A stretch of DNA of 6,188 nucleotides from the NCBI GenBank assembly GCA_910584985.1, contig CAJUDJ010000044.1, positions 1-6,188 on the forward strand, given 5' to 3'. Position numbers and translations under genes: made by a program. The DNA is from an uncultured Eubacterium sp. GTDB taxonomy: Bacteria; Bacillota; Clostridia; Oscillospirales; Acutalibacteraceae. This document shows, one piece after another, positions 1 to 6,104 of this stretch. Under the pieces are notes generated by a model. The model saw nothing but the letters and a program-made list of their open reading frames with translations, was not told where the DNA came from and did no database searches. Numbering within the stretch: the stretch's first letter is position 1; the number at the start of each line of letters is the position of its first letter.

Positions 1-119
1 CAGCGCCCTCCACTGCTCCGCCAGCAACAGAACCGCCGACTGATCCGCCTGTTGAGCCGGATCCCGAACCGGAAGAACCTGATCCCAATCCGGAGCCTGA
101 AGAACCTGTAATGGAATAA
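1..119 (+). CDS. 3' end of a gene with a Pro/Glu/Asp-rich C-terminal tail (partial)
   Basis: Only the last 38 codons are inside the window, in the frame that starts at base 3, ending at a TAA at 117-119. The reading is low-complexity: after a short Ala/Pro/Thr stretch it is dominated by Pro, Glu and Asp, with the unit PEPEEP occurring twice, and it ends VME. Tails like this usually act as extended spacers in secreted or surface proteins, but no LPXTG sorting signal or membrane segment is present here, so the location of the protein is not known. Frame 1 is also open to a TAA at 109-111. I prefer frame 3 because its composition is coherent and it runs up to the terminator hairpin 19 nt downstream. 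The domain that would define function lies outside the window. Confidence 0.6.
   Translation, partial: APSTAPPATEPPTDPPVEPDPEPEEPDPNPEPEEPVME
60..107 (+). repeat. Imperfect tandem repeat coding for the acidic Pro-rich tail
   Basis: Two adjacent units, 60-80 and 81-107, both begin GATCCC and both end GAAGAACCT, coding for DPEPEEP and DPNPEPEEP. The second unit is six bases longer. In-frame repeats of this kind can change copy number by slippage, so tail length may differ between strains. Confidence 0.55.
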
Positions 120-137
120 AATAAAAAAAGTTTAAAA

Positions 138-166
138 TAAGCCCTCTGTTTAAAGCAGAGGGCTTA
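138..166. terminator. Bidirectional rho-independent terminator between convergent genes
   Basis: An 11-bp perfect stem pairs 138-148 with 156-166 (core GCCCTCTG / CAGAGGGC) around a 7-nt loop. On the minus strand the stem is followed by TTTTAAACTTTTTTTAT (137-121), a good U-tract that would end the hypB-to-membrane-protein transcript. On the plus strand the downstream bases are less U-rich (ATCTTATTTGT), so termination of the Pro-rich gene should be weaker. Confidence 0.88.
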
Positions 167-184
167 ATCTTATTTGTACTGTTC

Positions 185-201
185 TGTTTTTCAGAAAAAC
201 A
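185..201. repeat. Small inverted repeat just after the membrane-protein stop codon
   Basis: TGTTTTT (185-191) and AAAAACA (195-201) pair around a 3-nt loop, four bases past the end of the gene at 206. The stem is AT-rich and can also fold in a shifted register (TTCTG/CAGAA), so it is weak. It may be an accessory 3'-end structure in front of the main terminator at 138-166, or chance. Confidence 0.3.
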
Positions 202-205
202 AGGT

Positions 206-1246
206 TTATGCAAAATCCTTTGCTGCTCTTTCCATTGCAAGCTTAAAGTCTTTCTGATCCGTGAAAATCTCATATTTATACGGATTTTTCTTTTGCTTTT
301 TGGCACGCATGATAATTGCTGTGAAAACACAAACATTAACGGCAAGAGCAAGAATGGCAAGAATAGCCTGTGCCTTCGGGTTTGCAGATGCCGGCATTGC
401 ATCCGCACCGCCCATAACATATCCCTCCGGATAAACAGAAGAAATAACAGAGAATTTGCTCTTATCAAGAAATATCGGGAATACCTGGGCAAACATACAC
501 CACAGTGCAAGTGTGTTTGCACGGTTCTGAATCCAGCCGCCCTTGTTCCAGAAAGCATTTGCAAAGGTTGGTGCAAGAAGAAGCGCGAGACCGCAGTACC
601 AGGAATGAGAAGGAAGATTGAGATATGTATATTCAAAATTCCAGATATCATAAGCCAGAATATAGCACCAAGTCATATCCGGCCAAAGCATATCCTGCCT
701 GTTTTTGGAAGAATAAATTCCCCACCAGCCTGTCATACATAAAATATTGATAATACCTGCGAAACCGTTCAGCCAGTTCCACCAGCCGCCGTAAATCCAC
801 ACATTTTCTGACGAAAACCACCAGCCGCCTGAGAAACCGCCTTTGATTGCAGATTCAAAATCAGATGCAACGGCGATTAAAATATTGATGGCAACAATTA
901 AGAACGGATAAACCTTAAACCATTCGGTTTTGCCGATGCTCCATTTGTATTTCAGCATCATAAAGCCAATACATCCGGCAGTTGCTGCATAAAGCTTTGC
1001 ATAATGGAACCAGCCGTTCATATAAATGTGCGTCTGATTGTTTACTGCCCACTCAGCTCCGTTTTTTGCACCGATTGCCACAGCAATAAAATAAACCGTT
1101 AATGCTGCCGGCAATGCAAGAAACAAAGCGATGCCGCCTGCTTTGGAGCGGCGAGCCACTTCGTTAAGAATAACGAGCGCAACGAAAACAAGCACCCAGC
1201 CCAGAAGCTGATACAGCGCATTTTCGCCATAAATCTGGAATAACAT
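206..1246 (-). CDS. Trp-rich polytopic membrane protein, DUF5692-like
   Basis: The protein has 346 aa with about eight or nine hydrophobic segments (roughly residues 11-29, 38-58, 84-99, 111-129, 158-178, 192-210, 215-233, 244-262, 293-314) and a basic C-terminal tail, so it sits in the cytoplasmic membrane. It contains 20 tryptophans, clustered at residues 142-158 and 174-249. Charged residues D200 and E205 lie within or beside a hydrophobic segment and could be functional. I recognise the overall pattern as DUF5692, a family with no known function; that match is from memory. The frame is open upstream to an ATG at 1267, but the ATG at 1246 is chosen because an excellent AAGGGAGGA precedes it, and the earlier ATG lies inside a hairpin. 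It follows hypA by 76 nt on the same strand and ends before the shared terminator, so it is probably the last gene of the hyp operon. A transport or membrane-partner role is only a guess. Confidence 0.85.
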   Translation of the reverse strand: MLFQIYGENALYQLLGWVLVFVALVILNEVARRSKAGGIALFLALPAALTVYFIAVAIGAKNGAEWAVNNQTHIYMNGWFHYAKLYAATAGCIGFMMLKYKWSIGKTEWFKVYPFLIVAINILIAVASDFESAIKGGFSGGWWFSSENVWIYGGWWNWLNGFAGIINILCMTGWWGIYSSKNRQDMLWPDMTWCYILAYDIWNFEYTYLNLPSHSWYCGLALLLAPTFANAFWNKGGWIQNRANTLALWCMFAQVFPIFLDKSKFSVISSVYPEGYVMGGADAMPASANPKAQAILAILALAVNVCVFTAIIMRAKKQKKNPYKYEIFTDQKDFKLAMERAAKDFA

Positions 1247-1251
1247 AAAAA

Positions 1252-1260
1252 TCCTCCCTT
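1252..1260 (-). promoter_or_regulatory. Strong ribosome binding site that fixes the membrane-protein start
   Basis: AAGGGAGGA on the minus strand is followed by TTTT and the ATG at 1246. It lies inside the longer frame that would start at 1267, so it argues for the shorter 346-aa product. Confidence 0.85.
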
Positions 1261-1279
1261 TGAGCAAAAACCTTGCTCA
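1261..1279 (-). promoter_or_regulatory. Intercistronic hairpin between hypA and the membrane-protein gene
   Basis: TGAGCAA (1261-1267) and TTGCTCA (1273-1279) form a perfect 7-bp stem with a 5-nt loop, directly upstream of the ribosome binding site. It is followed by the AAGGGAGGA rather than a U-tract, so it is not a standard terminator. It could protect or mark a processed 5' end, or tune expression of the last gene relative to hypA. The AT-rich stretch at 1280-1310 contains no -35/-10 pair that I find convincing. Confidence 0.5.
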
Positions 1280-1322
1280 GAATTAAAATATAATATAGGT
1301 TCAAAAAGTGAGCCTTAGCTTC

Positions 1323-1667
1323 CTAAACAGCCTCTATTTCCTTAATATTTATTTCATTTCCGGAAACAAGGTAAGTGTTTGGCGAATTACAGTTCGGGCA
1401 GGTTTTGCCGTGCTGCACGGTTTCATAGCTTTTCCCGCAGTTTTCGCAAAAGGTTACTGCCGGAATAACCTCAATAATTAGTTTTGCACCGTTCATCAGC
1501 TCATTTTTAGAGCATGCCCAACTCCAGCAGTCATCAAGATAATTATGCAGCACACCTGAAACCTCACCAAGCTCAATCGTTACGGAATGCACCTTTTTCA
1601 GCTGATTTTCAACTGCAACACCCTCCACACTTTTTATAATATGAAAAACAATTCCAAGCTCATGCAT
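1323..1667 (-). CDS. hypA: Hydrogenase/urease nickel incorporation protein HypA
   Basis: HypA is a small cytoplasmic metallochaperone that binds nickel and passes it, together with HypB, to the active site of a nickel enzyme. The 114-aa length is normal for the family. The N-terminus reads MHE, with His2 the conserved nickel ligand, and the zinc site is a pair of CxxC motifs at C74/C77 and C90/C93, separated by 12 residues. The LGEVSGV segment (33-39) is also typical. The ATG lies 2 nt after the TAA of the upstream oxidoreductase, with AAAGG inside the end of that gene as ribosome binding site, so translation is probably coupled. No hydrogenase or urease structural gene and no hypC, hypD, hypE or hypF is visible in the window. 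The identification is secure; the client enzyme is unknown. Confidence 0.95.
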   Translation of the reverse strand: MHELGIVFHIIKSVEGVAVENQLKKVHSVTIELGEVSGVLHNYLDDCWSWACSKNELMNGAKLIIEVIPAVTFCENCGKSYETVQHGKTCPNCNSPNTYLVSGNEINIKEIEAV

Positions 1668-1669
1668 AA

Positions 1670-4498
1670 TTATTTACCTTTATTTGCACGCTTGATTTTT
1701 ATCTGCCGTTTAATCATATACGGCAGAATAGCTTTCATTTTATCATCTGAATTAACCATTGTACTGCATTCGGGATGCTCACGATGAAGCTTGATGGCAT
1801 CAAATTCACACTTTGTTGTGCACAAGCCGCAGCCTATACATTTATTTTCATCAACCACTGATGCACCGCAGCCAAGGCAGCGTGCAGTTTCAATTTTCAC
1901 CTGTTCCTCCGTTAATGCCTTATGCGCATCTCTGAAGGATGTTCTGCGATCTATACCTTTATCCGTTTCCGGCATCTGGCGTGAAGAATTATCATAGCTT
2001 TCAATACGGATATCCGCTTTATCAAGTTCAATGAAATCTCTTCTGTTTCTTCCGATTGTAAGGCTAGCATTGTAATGAACAAATCTGTGAATGGATTCTG
2101 CACCCTCCTTGCCTGCTGCAATCGCATCAATCGCAAATTTGGGTCCGGTATAAACATCCCCGCCCACAAATATATCTTCCACGGAAGTCTGATAGGTAAG
2201 CGGATCGGCAACAGGCGCATTTCCCCTGCCGAGTTCCATGTTTTCATCGTCAATCAGTGTTCCCCAGTCAATGCTCTGCCCGATGGAAAGATAAACAGCA
2301 TCGCATGCAACGGTTACAGTTTCTGCCTCATCATATACAGGATTAAATTTTCCGTCTGCATCCTTAACCGAAACACATTTTTTCAGAACAATGCCTTTAA
2401 CCTTTCCGTTTTCCGTAAGAATTTCTTTCGGACCCCAGCCGTTAATGATTTCAATTCCCTCATCTTCAGTTTCAAAGATTTCTTCCTCGGAAGCAGGCAT
2501 TTCCCCTTTGCTCTCAAGGCAGTACATTCCAAGAATCTCCGCACCGCAGCGTTTAGCAGACCGTGCCACATCAACAGCCACATTTCCGCCGCCGATAACA
2601 ACTGCTTTTCTGCCGTTTAAATCAAGCTGATTGTTTTCGGCAATGTTATGCAGAATATCCACTGCGTTCAGAACACCCTCTGCATCTTCGCCCGGAATAC
2701 CGGCTTTGCGACTGCCCTGGCAGCCAACGGCAATATAAAATGCCTCATAGCCTTCTTTTCTTAATGCATCAAGCGTTATATCCTTTCCAACCTCTATGCC
2801 GCATTTGATTTCAACACCAAGCTGACGGATAATTTCAATTTCGGCTTCAACTACATCTTTTTCAAGCTTATATGAAGGAATACCGTATGTAAGCATACCG
2901 CCTGCTTTTTCATTCTTTTCAAAAACCGTTGGCCTGTAACCCGTTACGGCAAGATAGTAAGCACAGGAAAGCCCGGCAGGACCGCCGCCGATGATGGCAA
3001 TTTTATTCTTAAATTCACCGCGGTTTGAAGGAATTACCTTTTCGGGTATATATCTTGTTTCTGCATCCAGATCGCGCTGTGCAATAAAACGCTTAACCTC
3101 GTCAATGGCAACTGCTTCGTCAATCGTTCCTCTTGTGCAGGCATCCTCACAGCGTCTGTTGCACACTCTGCCGCACACGGCCGGGAAAGGATTTTCCTTT
3201 TTAATCAGTGCAAGCGCATCTGTATATCTGCCCTGTGCTGCCATTTTCAGATAACCCTGCACGGCGATATGAGCAGGACATGCTGTTTTACAAGGCGCAG
3301 TACCTGTATCATAGCAGTTTATTCTGTTTTTATCTCTGTAATCGGGGCTCCATTTATCTTTTCCCCATTTTACAGCATCTGGAAGCTCCTGCTTCGGATA
3401 TGTAATCTCACTTCCGTCCTTTCGGCAAAGCTTCTGCCCAAGCTTAACAGCACCTGCAGGGCAATATTCAACACATCTGCCGCAGGCAACACAGTCCTTG
3501 GCTTCCACTCTTGCAACATATGCAGAACGGCTCATATTCGGCGTATTGAACAGCTGAGAGGTGCGCAACGCATTGCATACCTTAACCTGACAGTTGCAGA
3601 TTGCAAATATTTTATTTTCACCGTCTATGTTGGTAATCTGATGAACGAAACCGTTATCCTCGGCCCGCTTAAGAATTTCCATAACTTTTTCTCTTGTTAT
3701 GTAATGACCCTTGTTTGTTTCCACAAGATAATCGGCCATATCGCCCACACCGATGCACCAGTCCTCCGGATCATCGGCACAGCCTTCGCCAAGAACAGCA
3801 CGGGAATAACGGCAGGAGCACGGGCCTGCTGCATACTTTCCGTCATATTTATCAAGCCAGTGCGAAATATGTTCAATAGGAACGGATTTATTTTCCATTT
3901 CAATGGCTTTTTCAACAGGGATAACATGCATTCCGATTCCTGCCCCTCCCGGCGGAACCATCGGTGTAATGACTTCAAGCGGCAGCTGTGTCATTCTTTC
4001 AAAGAAGCTGGCAACCTCAGGATGTTTACAGATATTTTCCCATTTCATATTAAAGAATTCAGCACTTCCGGGAACGAACATCGGCAGCACATACTGCTTT
4101 TCATGCTCGGGATTTTCCCAGTTGTATTCAATTAAACCAATCTGTGCCATTTCATCCAGAATGGCTTCAAGGTATGCCTCATCCCTGCCTGTTGCCTTCA
4201 CAATTTCAGGCAGTTTCATGCCCTTGTGAACTTTCATTTTCAGGGCAACCTCTGCCATTTCATCAGAAACCATTGCAGCAAGCCCCCAGTATTCAGGGTC
4301 CTTAACCGTCATGGTTTCGCCAACCTTCGGCAGCCACGGCAGCTTATACAGAATTCTGTCCGTTATCTTCTTGCCAAGCTTCAGGATTAATTCTCTGGGC
4401 GGCTCGCTGCTGTGATTTTCATAATAATGCATAATGCGTTCGGCAGCAGCATATTCCTTTCCTTCCGGCTTCATTTCGTCAAATTTGTATTCATACAT
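1670..4498 (-). CDS. FAD-dependent NAD(P) oxidoreductase with multiple [4Fe-4S] clusters (GltD/NfnB-like core)
   Basis: This 942-aa cytoplasmic protein has no signal peptide or membrane segment. Order of parts: a helical region (1-220) with a winged-helix-like stretch near 90-125; a Cys-rich domain (about 221-330) with C227, C229, C240, C248, C301, C303 and C308; a ferredoxin motif C336/C339/C342/C346; the GltD-type N-terminal cluster region with C395, C403, C407, C442, C446, C450 and C454; an FAD Rossmann fold with IGGGPAG (503-509); an NAD(P) fold with IGGGNVA (635-641); the closing FAD contact VGGD (778-781); and a C-terminal site with C874/C877 and C887/C890/C893/C897. Core relatives are the glutamate synthase small subunit, NfnB and dihydropyrimidine dehydrogenase, which move electrons between NAD(P)H, FAD and Fe-S clusters. 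No glutamate synthase large subunit or NfnA partner is visible. The start has GAGGGG 9 nt upstream. hypB ends 21 nt before it and hypA begins 2 nt after it. Substrate and electron partner are unknown. Confidence 0.9.
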   Translation of the reverse strand: MYEYKFDEMKPEGKEYAAAERIMHYYENHSSEPPRELILKLGKKITDRILYKLPWLPKVGETMTVKDPEYWGLAAMVSDEMAEVALKMKVHKGMKLPEIVKATGRDEAYLEAILDEMAQIGLIEYNWENPEHEKQYVLPMFVPGSAEFFNMKWENICKHPEVASFFERMTQLPLEVITPMVPPGGAGIGMHVIPVEKAIEMENKSVPIEHISHWLDKYDGKYAAGPCSCRYSRAVLGEGCADDPEDWCIGVGDMADYLVETNKGHYITREKVMEILKRAEDNGFVHQITNIDGENKIFAICNCQVKVCNALRTSQLFNTPNMSRSAYVARVEAKDCVACGRCVEYCPAGAVKLGQKLCRKDGSEITYPKQELPDAVKWGKDKWSPDYRDKNRINCYDTGTAPCKTACPAHIAVQGYLKMAAQGRYTDALALIKKENPFPAVCGRVCNRRCEDACTRGTIDEAVAIDEVKRFIAQRDLDAETRYIPEKVIPSNRGEFKNKIAIIGGGPAGLSCAYYLAVTGYRPTVFEKNEKAGGMLTYGIPSYKLEKDVVEAEIEIIRQLGVEIKCGIEVGKDITLDALRKEGYEAFYIAVGCQGSRKAGIPGEDAEGVLNAVDILHNIAENNQLDLNGRKAVVIGGGNVAVDVARSAKRCGAEILGMYCLESKGEMPASEEEIFETEDEGIEIINGWGPKEILTENGKVKGIVLKKCVSVKDADGKFNPVYDEAETVTVACDAVYLSIGQSIDWGTLIDDENMELGRGNAPVADPLTYQTSVEDIFVGGDVYTGPKFAIDAIAAGKEGAESIHRFVHYNASLTIGRNRRDFIELDKADIRIESYDNSSRQMPETDKGIDRRTSFRDAHKALTEEQVKIETARCLGCGASVVDENKCIGCGLCTTKCEFDAIKLHREHPECSTMVNSDDKMKAILPYMIKRQIKIKRANKGK

Positions 4499-4519
4499 AA
4501 CTTTACACCCCTCAATGTG

Positions 4520-5188
4520 TTATCCGATCCACTTCTGAACCTCATTATACAGCCATTCTGACCACTCTTTAATTCCATCTCCGTTTTTTGCACTGATTAA
4601 AAATATTTCCGCTTTCGGATTTCTGCTGTAAATATACTGTTTGCATTTTTCAACATCAAAATCAAAATAAGGCAGCACATCCGTTTTATTGATAAGCACG
4701 GCATCACAAATTGAAAACATAAGCGGATATTTAAGCGGTTTATCATCCCCCTCGGGCACGGAAAGTATCATAACATTTTTAGATGCTCCCGTGTCAAACT
4801 CGGCAGGGCAAACAAGATTTCCAACATTTTCAAGAACGGCAAGCTCAACATCGTCCGTATTCAGCCCTGAAAGCCCCTGTCTTGTCATTTCGGCATCCAG
4901 ATGGCACATACCGCCTGTGTGAAGCTGAATGGATTTAACGCCTGTTTCAGCTATTTTTTTTGCATCCACATCACTGTCTATATCCGCTTCCATAACGCCG
5001 ATTTTCAGCTTATCTTTTAGAAGGTTTATTGTAGCCTTCAAAGCCGTTGTTTTTCCGGCACCCGGCGAAGACATAAGATTAAGAAGAAATACACCTTTAT
5101 CCTTCAATTCCTTTCTCAGTTCTGCTGCCTGTTCATCGTTGTTTTTAAATACGCTCTGCTTAATTTCTATGATTTTTACTTCATCCAT
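4520..5188 (-). CDS. hypB: Hydrogenase nickel incorporation GTPase HypB
   Basis: HypB is a SIMIBI-class GTPase that works with HypA to load nickel into a metalloenzyme. The 222-aa protein has the Walker A loop SSPGAGKTT (40-48), the metal-site segment GGMCHLDAEM with C95-H96, a second conserved cysteine C127 in LVCPAEFDTG, the NKTD base-recognition motif (167-170) and a SAK loop (199-201). It lacks the N-terminal CxxCGC high-affinity nickel site of E. coli HypB and has no His-rich stretch, so it is a minimal form that would not store nickel. The ATG at 5188 has GGAG 7 nt upstream. It is the first gene of the tight block with the oxidoreductase and hypA, and a candidate promoter lies about 40 nt upstream. 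The identification is secure; whether the client is a hydrogenase cannot be read from this window. Confidence 0.95.
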   Translation of the reverse strand: MDEVKIIEIKQSVFKNNDEQAAELRKELKDKGVFLLNLMSSPGAGKTTALKATINLLKDKLKIGVMEADIDSDVDAKKIAETGVKSIQLHTGGMCHLDAEMTRQGLSGLNTDDVELAVLENVGNLVCPAEFDTGASKNVMILSVPEGDDKPLKYPLMFSICDAVLINKTDVLPYFDFDVEKCKQYIYSRNPKAEIFLISAKNGDGIKEWSEWLYNEVQKWIG

Positions 5189-5226
5189 AAAATTACTCCA
5201 ACATAAATATATAAATTGCTATATTA

Positions 5227-5256
5227 ATTTTAACACTTTATTCATATATTCCGCAA
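5227..5256 (-). promoter_or_regulatory. Candidate sigma-A promoter of hypB, with extended -10
   Basis: On the minus strand, TTGCGG (5256-5251) is followed by an 18-nt spacer and TAAAAT (5232-5227), a five-of-six match to the -10 consensus. TG sits one base upstream of the -10, which can compensate for a poor -35. Transcription would begin near 5220, leaving a leader of about 30 nt before the hypB ATG. Confidence 0.5.
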
Positions 5257-5281
5257 TATAAATATATACATCATTACATTT

Positions 5282-5299
5282 TTGGTTACTATTAACAAA
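5282..5299. promoter_or_regulatory. Imperfect palindrome upstream of the hypB promoter, possible operator
   Basis: TTGGTTACTATTAACAAA has perfect GTTA/TAAC arms around a 4-nt centre and matching TT/AA ends, with one mismatched pair between. It lies 26 bp upstream of the proposed -35, a position that suits an activator or a remote repressor site. It resembles a Rex-type redox operator in size and AT ends, but differs from that consensus at several positions, so no regulator is assigned. Confidence 0.3.
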
Positions 5300-5337
5300 A
5301 GAGCCGCAATTCTTTATGCATATTGGCAAGAGTCCTT

Positions 5338-5363
5338 ATGACACAATAAAAGAAATGACACAA
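5338..5363. repeat. 9-bp direct repeat, ATGACACAA twice
   Basis: Exact copies at 5338-5346 and 5355-5363 have start points 17 bp apart, in the gap between the 184-aa gene and hypB, 3 bp after the stop codon of the former. The spacing is not quite two helical turns. It could be a regulator site for the hyp operon or an AT-rich coincidence. Confidence 0.35.
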
Positions 5364-5366
5364 AAA

Positions 5367-5921
5367 TCAATCTGTGCCATACTGTATCTCTGTTGATTCA
5401 AGATAGGAATAATACGCTTTAACCTGCTTTTCTATTTCATCATTCGTATGATTATCGCGGTCAAGCAATTTCTGATATAAATGCCGCATAGATTTTGGAA
5501 ACCATCTTTTTATGGAAAGAACATATGCTTCACCGTCCATCGGGATTTCATAGCTTATAACCTCGTTGTCTTTAAATGTGAATTTATACGGCATATTGCT
5601 GCCTGATGCAGAATAGAGCTTTCCGTTTTTTGTGTAATAACTGCCTGTCGATAGCCAAAGAAAAACATACGTATAATTTGCATCGCTGTAACTTCCGAAG
5701 CCGTTATAGCTTGTAAAAAGCTGATAATCTTTTTCATTTTCATAGTAAGCATCCTTTGTGTTTTCCCGAATATAAGCAACTGCTGTTTCATAGAAGCAGA
5801 TATTTTTGTTTTCGGAAAAATCAAATATATAAACCGTTTCAGTTAAAATTAAAAAAACAGAAGTTGCAGCGGCAAATAAAATAAATAATAAAGCGAATAT
5901 ACGGATTATTTTCTTTTTCAT
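5367..5921 (-). CDS. Hypothetical membrane-anchored, Tyr-rich protein
   Basis: I do not recognise this 184-aa protein. It begins MKKKIIR, followed by one hydrophobic segment (about 7-29), giving an anchor or uncleaved signal with the remainder outside the membrane. No lipobox is present; the lone cysteine, C42, lies beyond the hydrophobic segment and is not in a lipobox context. The external part is mixed alpha/beta in character and has 21 tyrosines in 184 residues, with runs such as DANYTYVFLWLSTGSYY (80-96). The C-terminal 40 residues are charged and probably helical. The start is well supported by AGAGGAG 8 nt upstream and a good promoter just before it. It lies 178 nt upstream of hypB on the same strand with no clear terminator between, so some read-through into the hyp operon is possible, but nothing in its sequence links it to nickel or redox chemistry. 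Confidence 0.8.
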   Translation of the reverse strand: MKKKIIRIFALLFILFAAATSVFLILTETVYIFDFSENKNICFYETAVAYIRENTKDAYYENEKDYQLFTSYNGFGSYSDANYTYVFLWLSTGSYYTKNGKLYSASGSNMPYKFTFKDNEVISYEIPMDGEAYVLSIKRWFPKSMRHLYQKLLDRDNHTNDEIEKQVKAYYSYLESTEIQYGTD

Positions 5922-5942
5922 ATCTTCATCTCCTCTGCCCTA

Positions 5943-5971
5943 ACTATAATTTAAAAGGCGTGTTAATTCAA
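5943..5971 (-). promoter_or_regulatory. Sigma-A promoter of the 184-aa membrane protein
   Basis: TTGAAT (5971-5966) and TATAGT (5948-5943) on the minus strand are separated by 17 nt and match the consensus at four and five of six positions. The start would fall near 5936, giving a very short leader of about 15 nt that begins almost at the ribosome binding site. Confidence 0.65.
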
Positions 5972-6052
5972 TGAACTGTTTATGGAATAAATCCACGAGC
6001 AATGGAATGCTGTTTAATTTTAAAATTTTTCCGTGTTTTGTGCATTTGGGTA

Positions 6053-6081
6053 TTGACTAAAATATAATAAGATGGTATTAT
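6053..6081 (+). promoter_or_regulatory. Strong sigma-A promoter of the tRNA gene
   Basis: TTGACT (6053-6058), a 17-nt spacer and TATTAT (6076-6081) each match the consensus at five of six positions, and TG lies one base before the -10 (extended -10). Transcription would start near 6088, about 17 nt before the mature tRNA. With the promoter at 5943-5971 pointing the other way, this makes a divergent pair. Confidence 0.75.
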
Positions 6082-6104
6082 ACTAAAGTCGAAAAGATAG
6101 ATTT

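Noticed and set aside
293..742. Plus-strand frame of 149 codons opposite the membrane protein
   Set aside because: Antisense shadow; the Cys/Arg-rich translation is what reversed Trp- and Ala-rich membrane coding would give.
1247..1267. Upstream ATG that would add seven residues to the membrane protein
   Set aside because: It falls inside a hairpin, and a near-perfect ribosome binding site lies between it and the next ATG at 1246, which is therefore the better start.
2075..2630. Two overlapping plus-strand frames antisense to the NAD(P) and FAD folds
   Set aside because: The opposite strand carries the conserved Rossmann motifs in frame; the plus-strand products show no motif and no ribosome binding site that stands out.
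3269..4135. Long plus-strand open frame (288 codons) opposite the oxidoreductase gene
   Set aside because: It lies wholly antisense to a gene with clear family motifs; its translation is Cys/Phe/Ile-rich with no recognisable domain. It is a shadow of the real frame.
5282..5299. Rex operator call for the palindrome upstream of hypB
   Set aside because: The arms and spacing depart from the TTGTTAA-N4-TTAACAA type consensus at several positions, so only a generic operator is suggested.
6016..6027. 12-bp perfect palindrome AATTTTAAAATT between the divergent promoters
   Set aside because: Simple AT-only sequence in an AT-rich spacer; such palindromes arise readily by chance and it is not placed against either promoter core.
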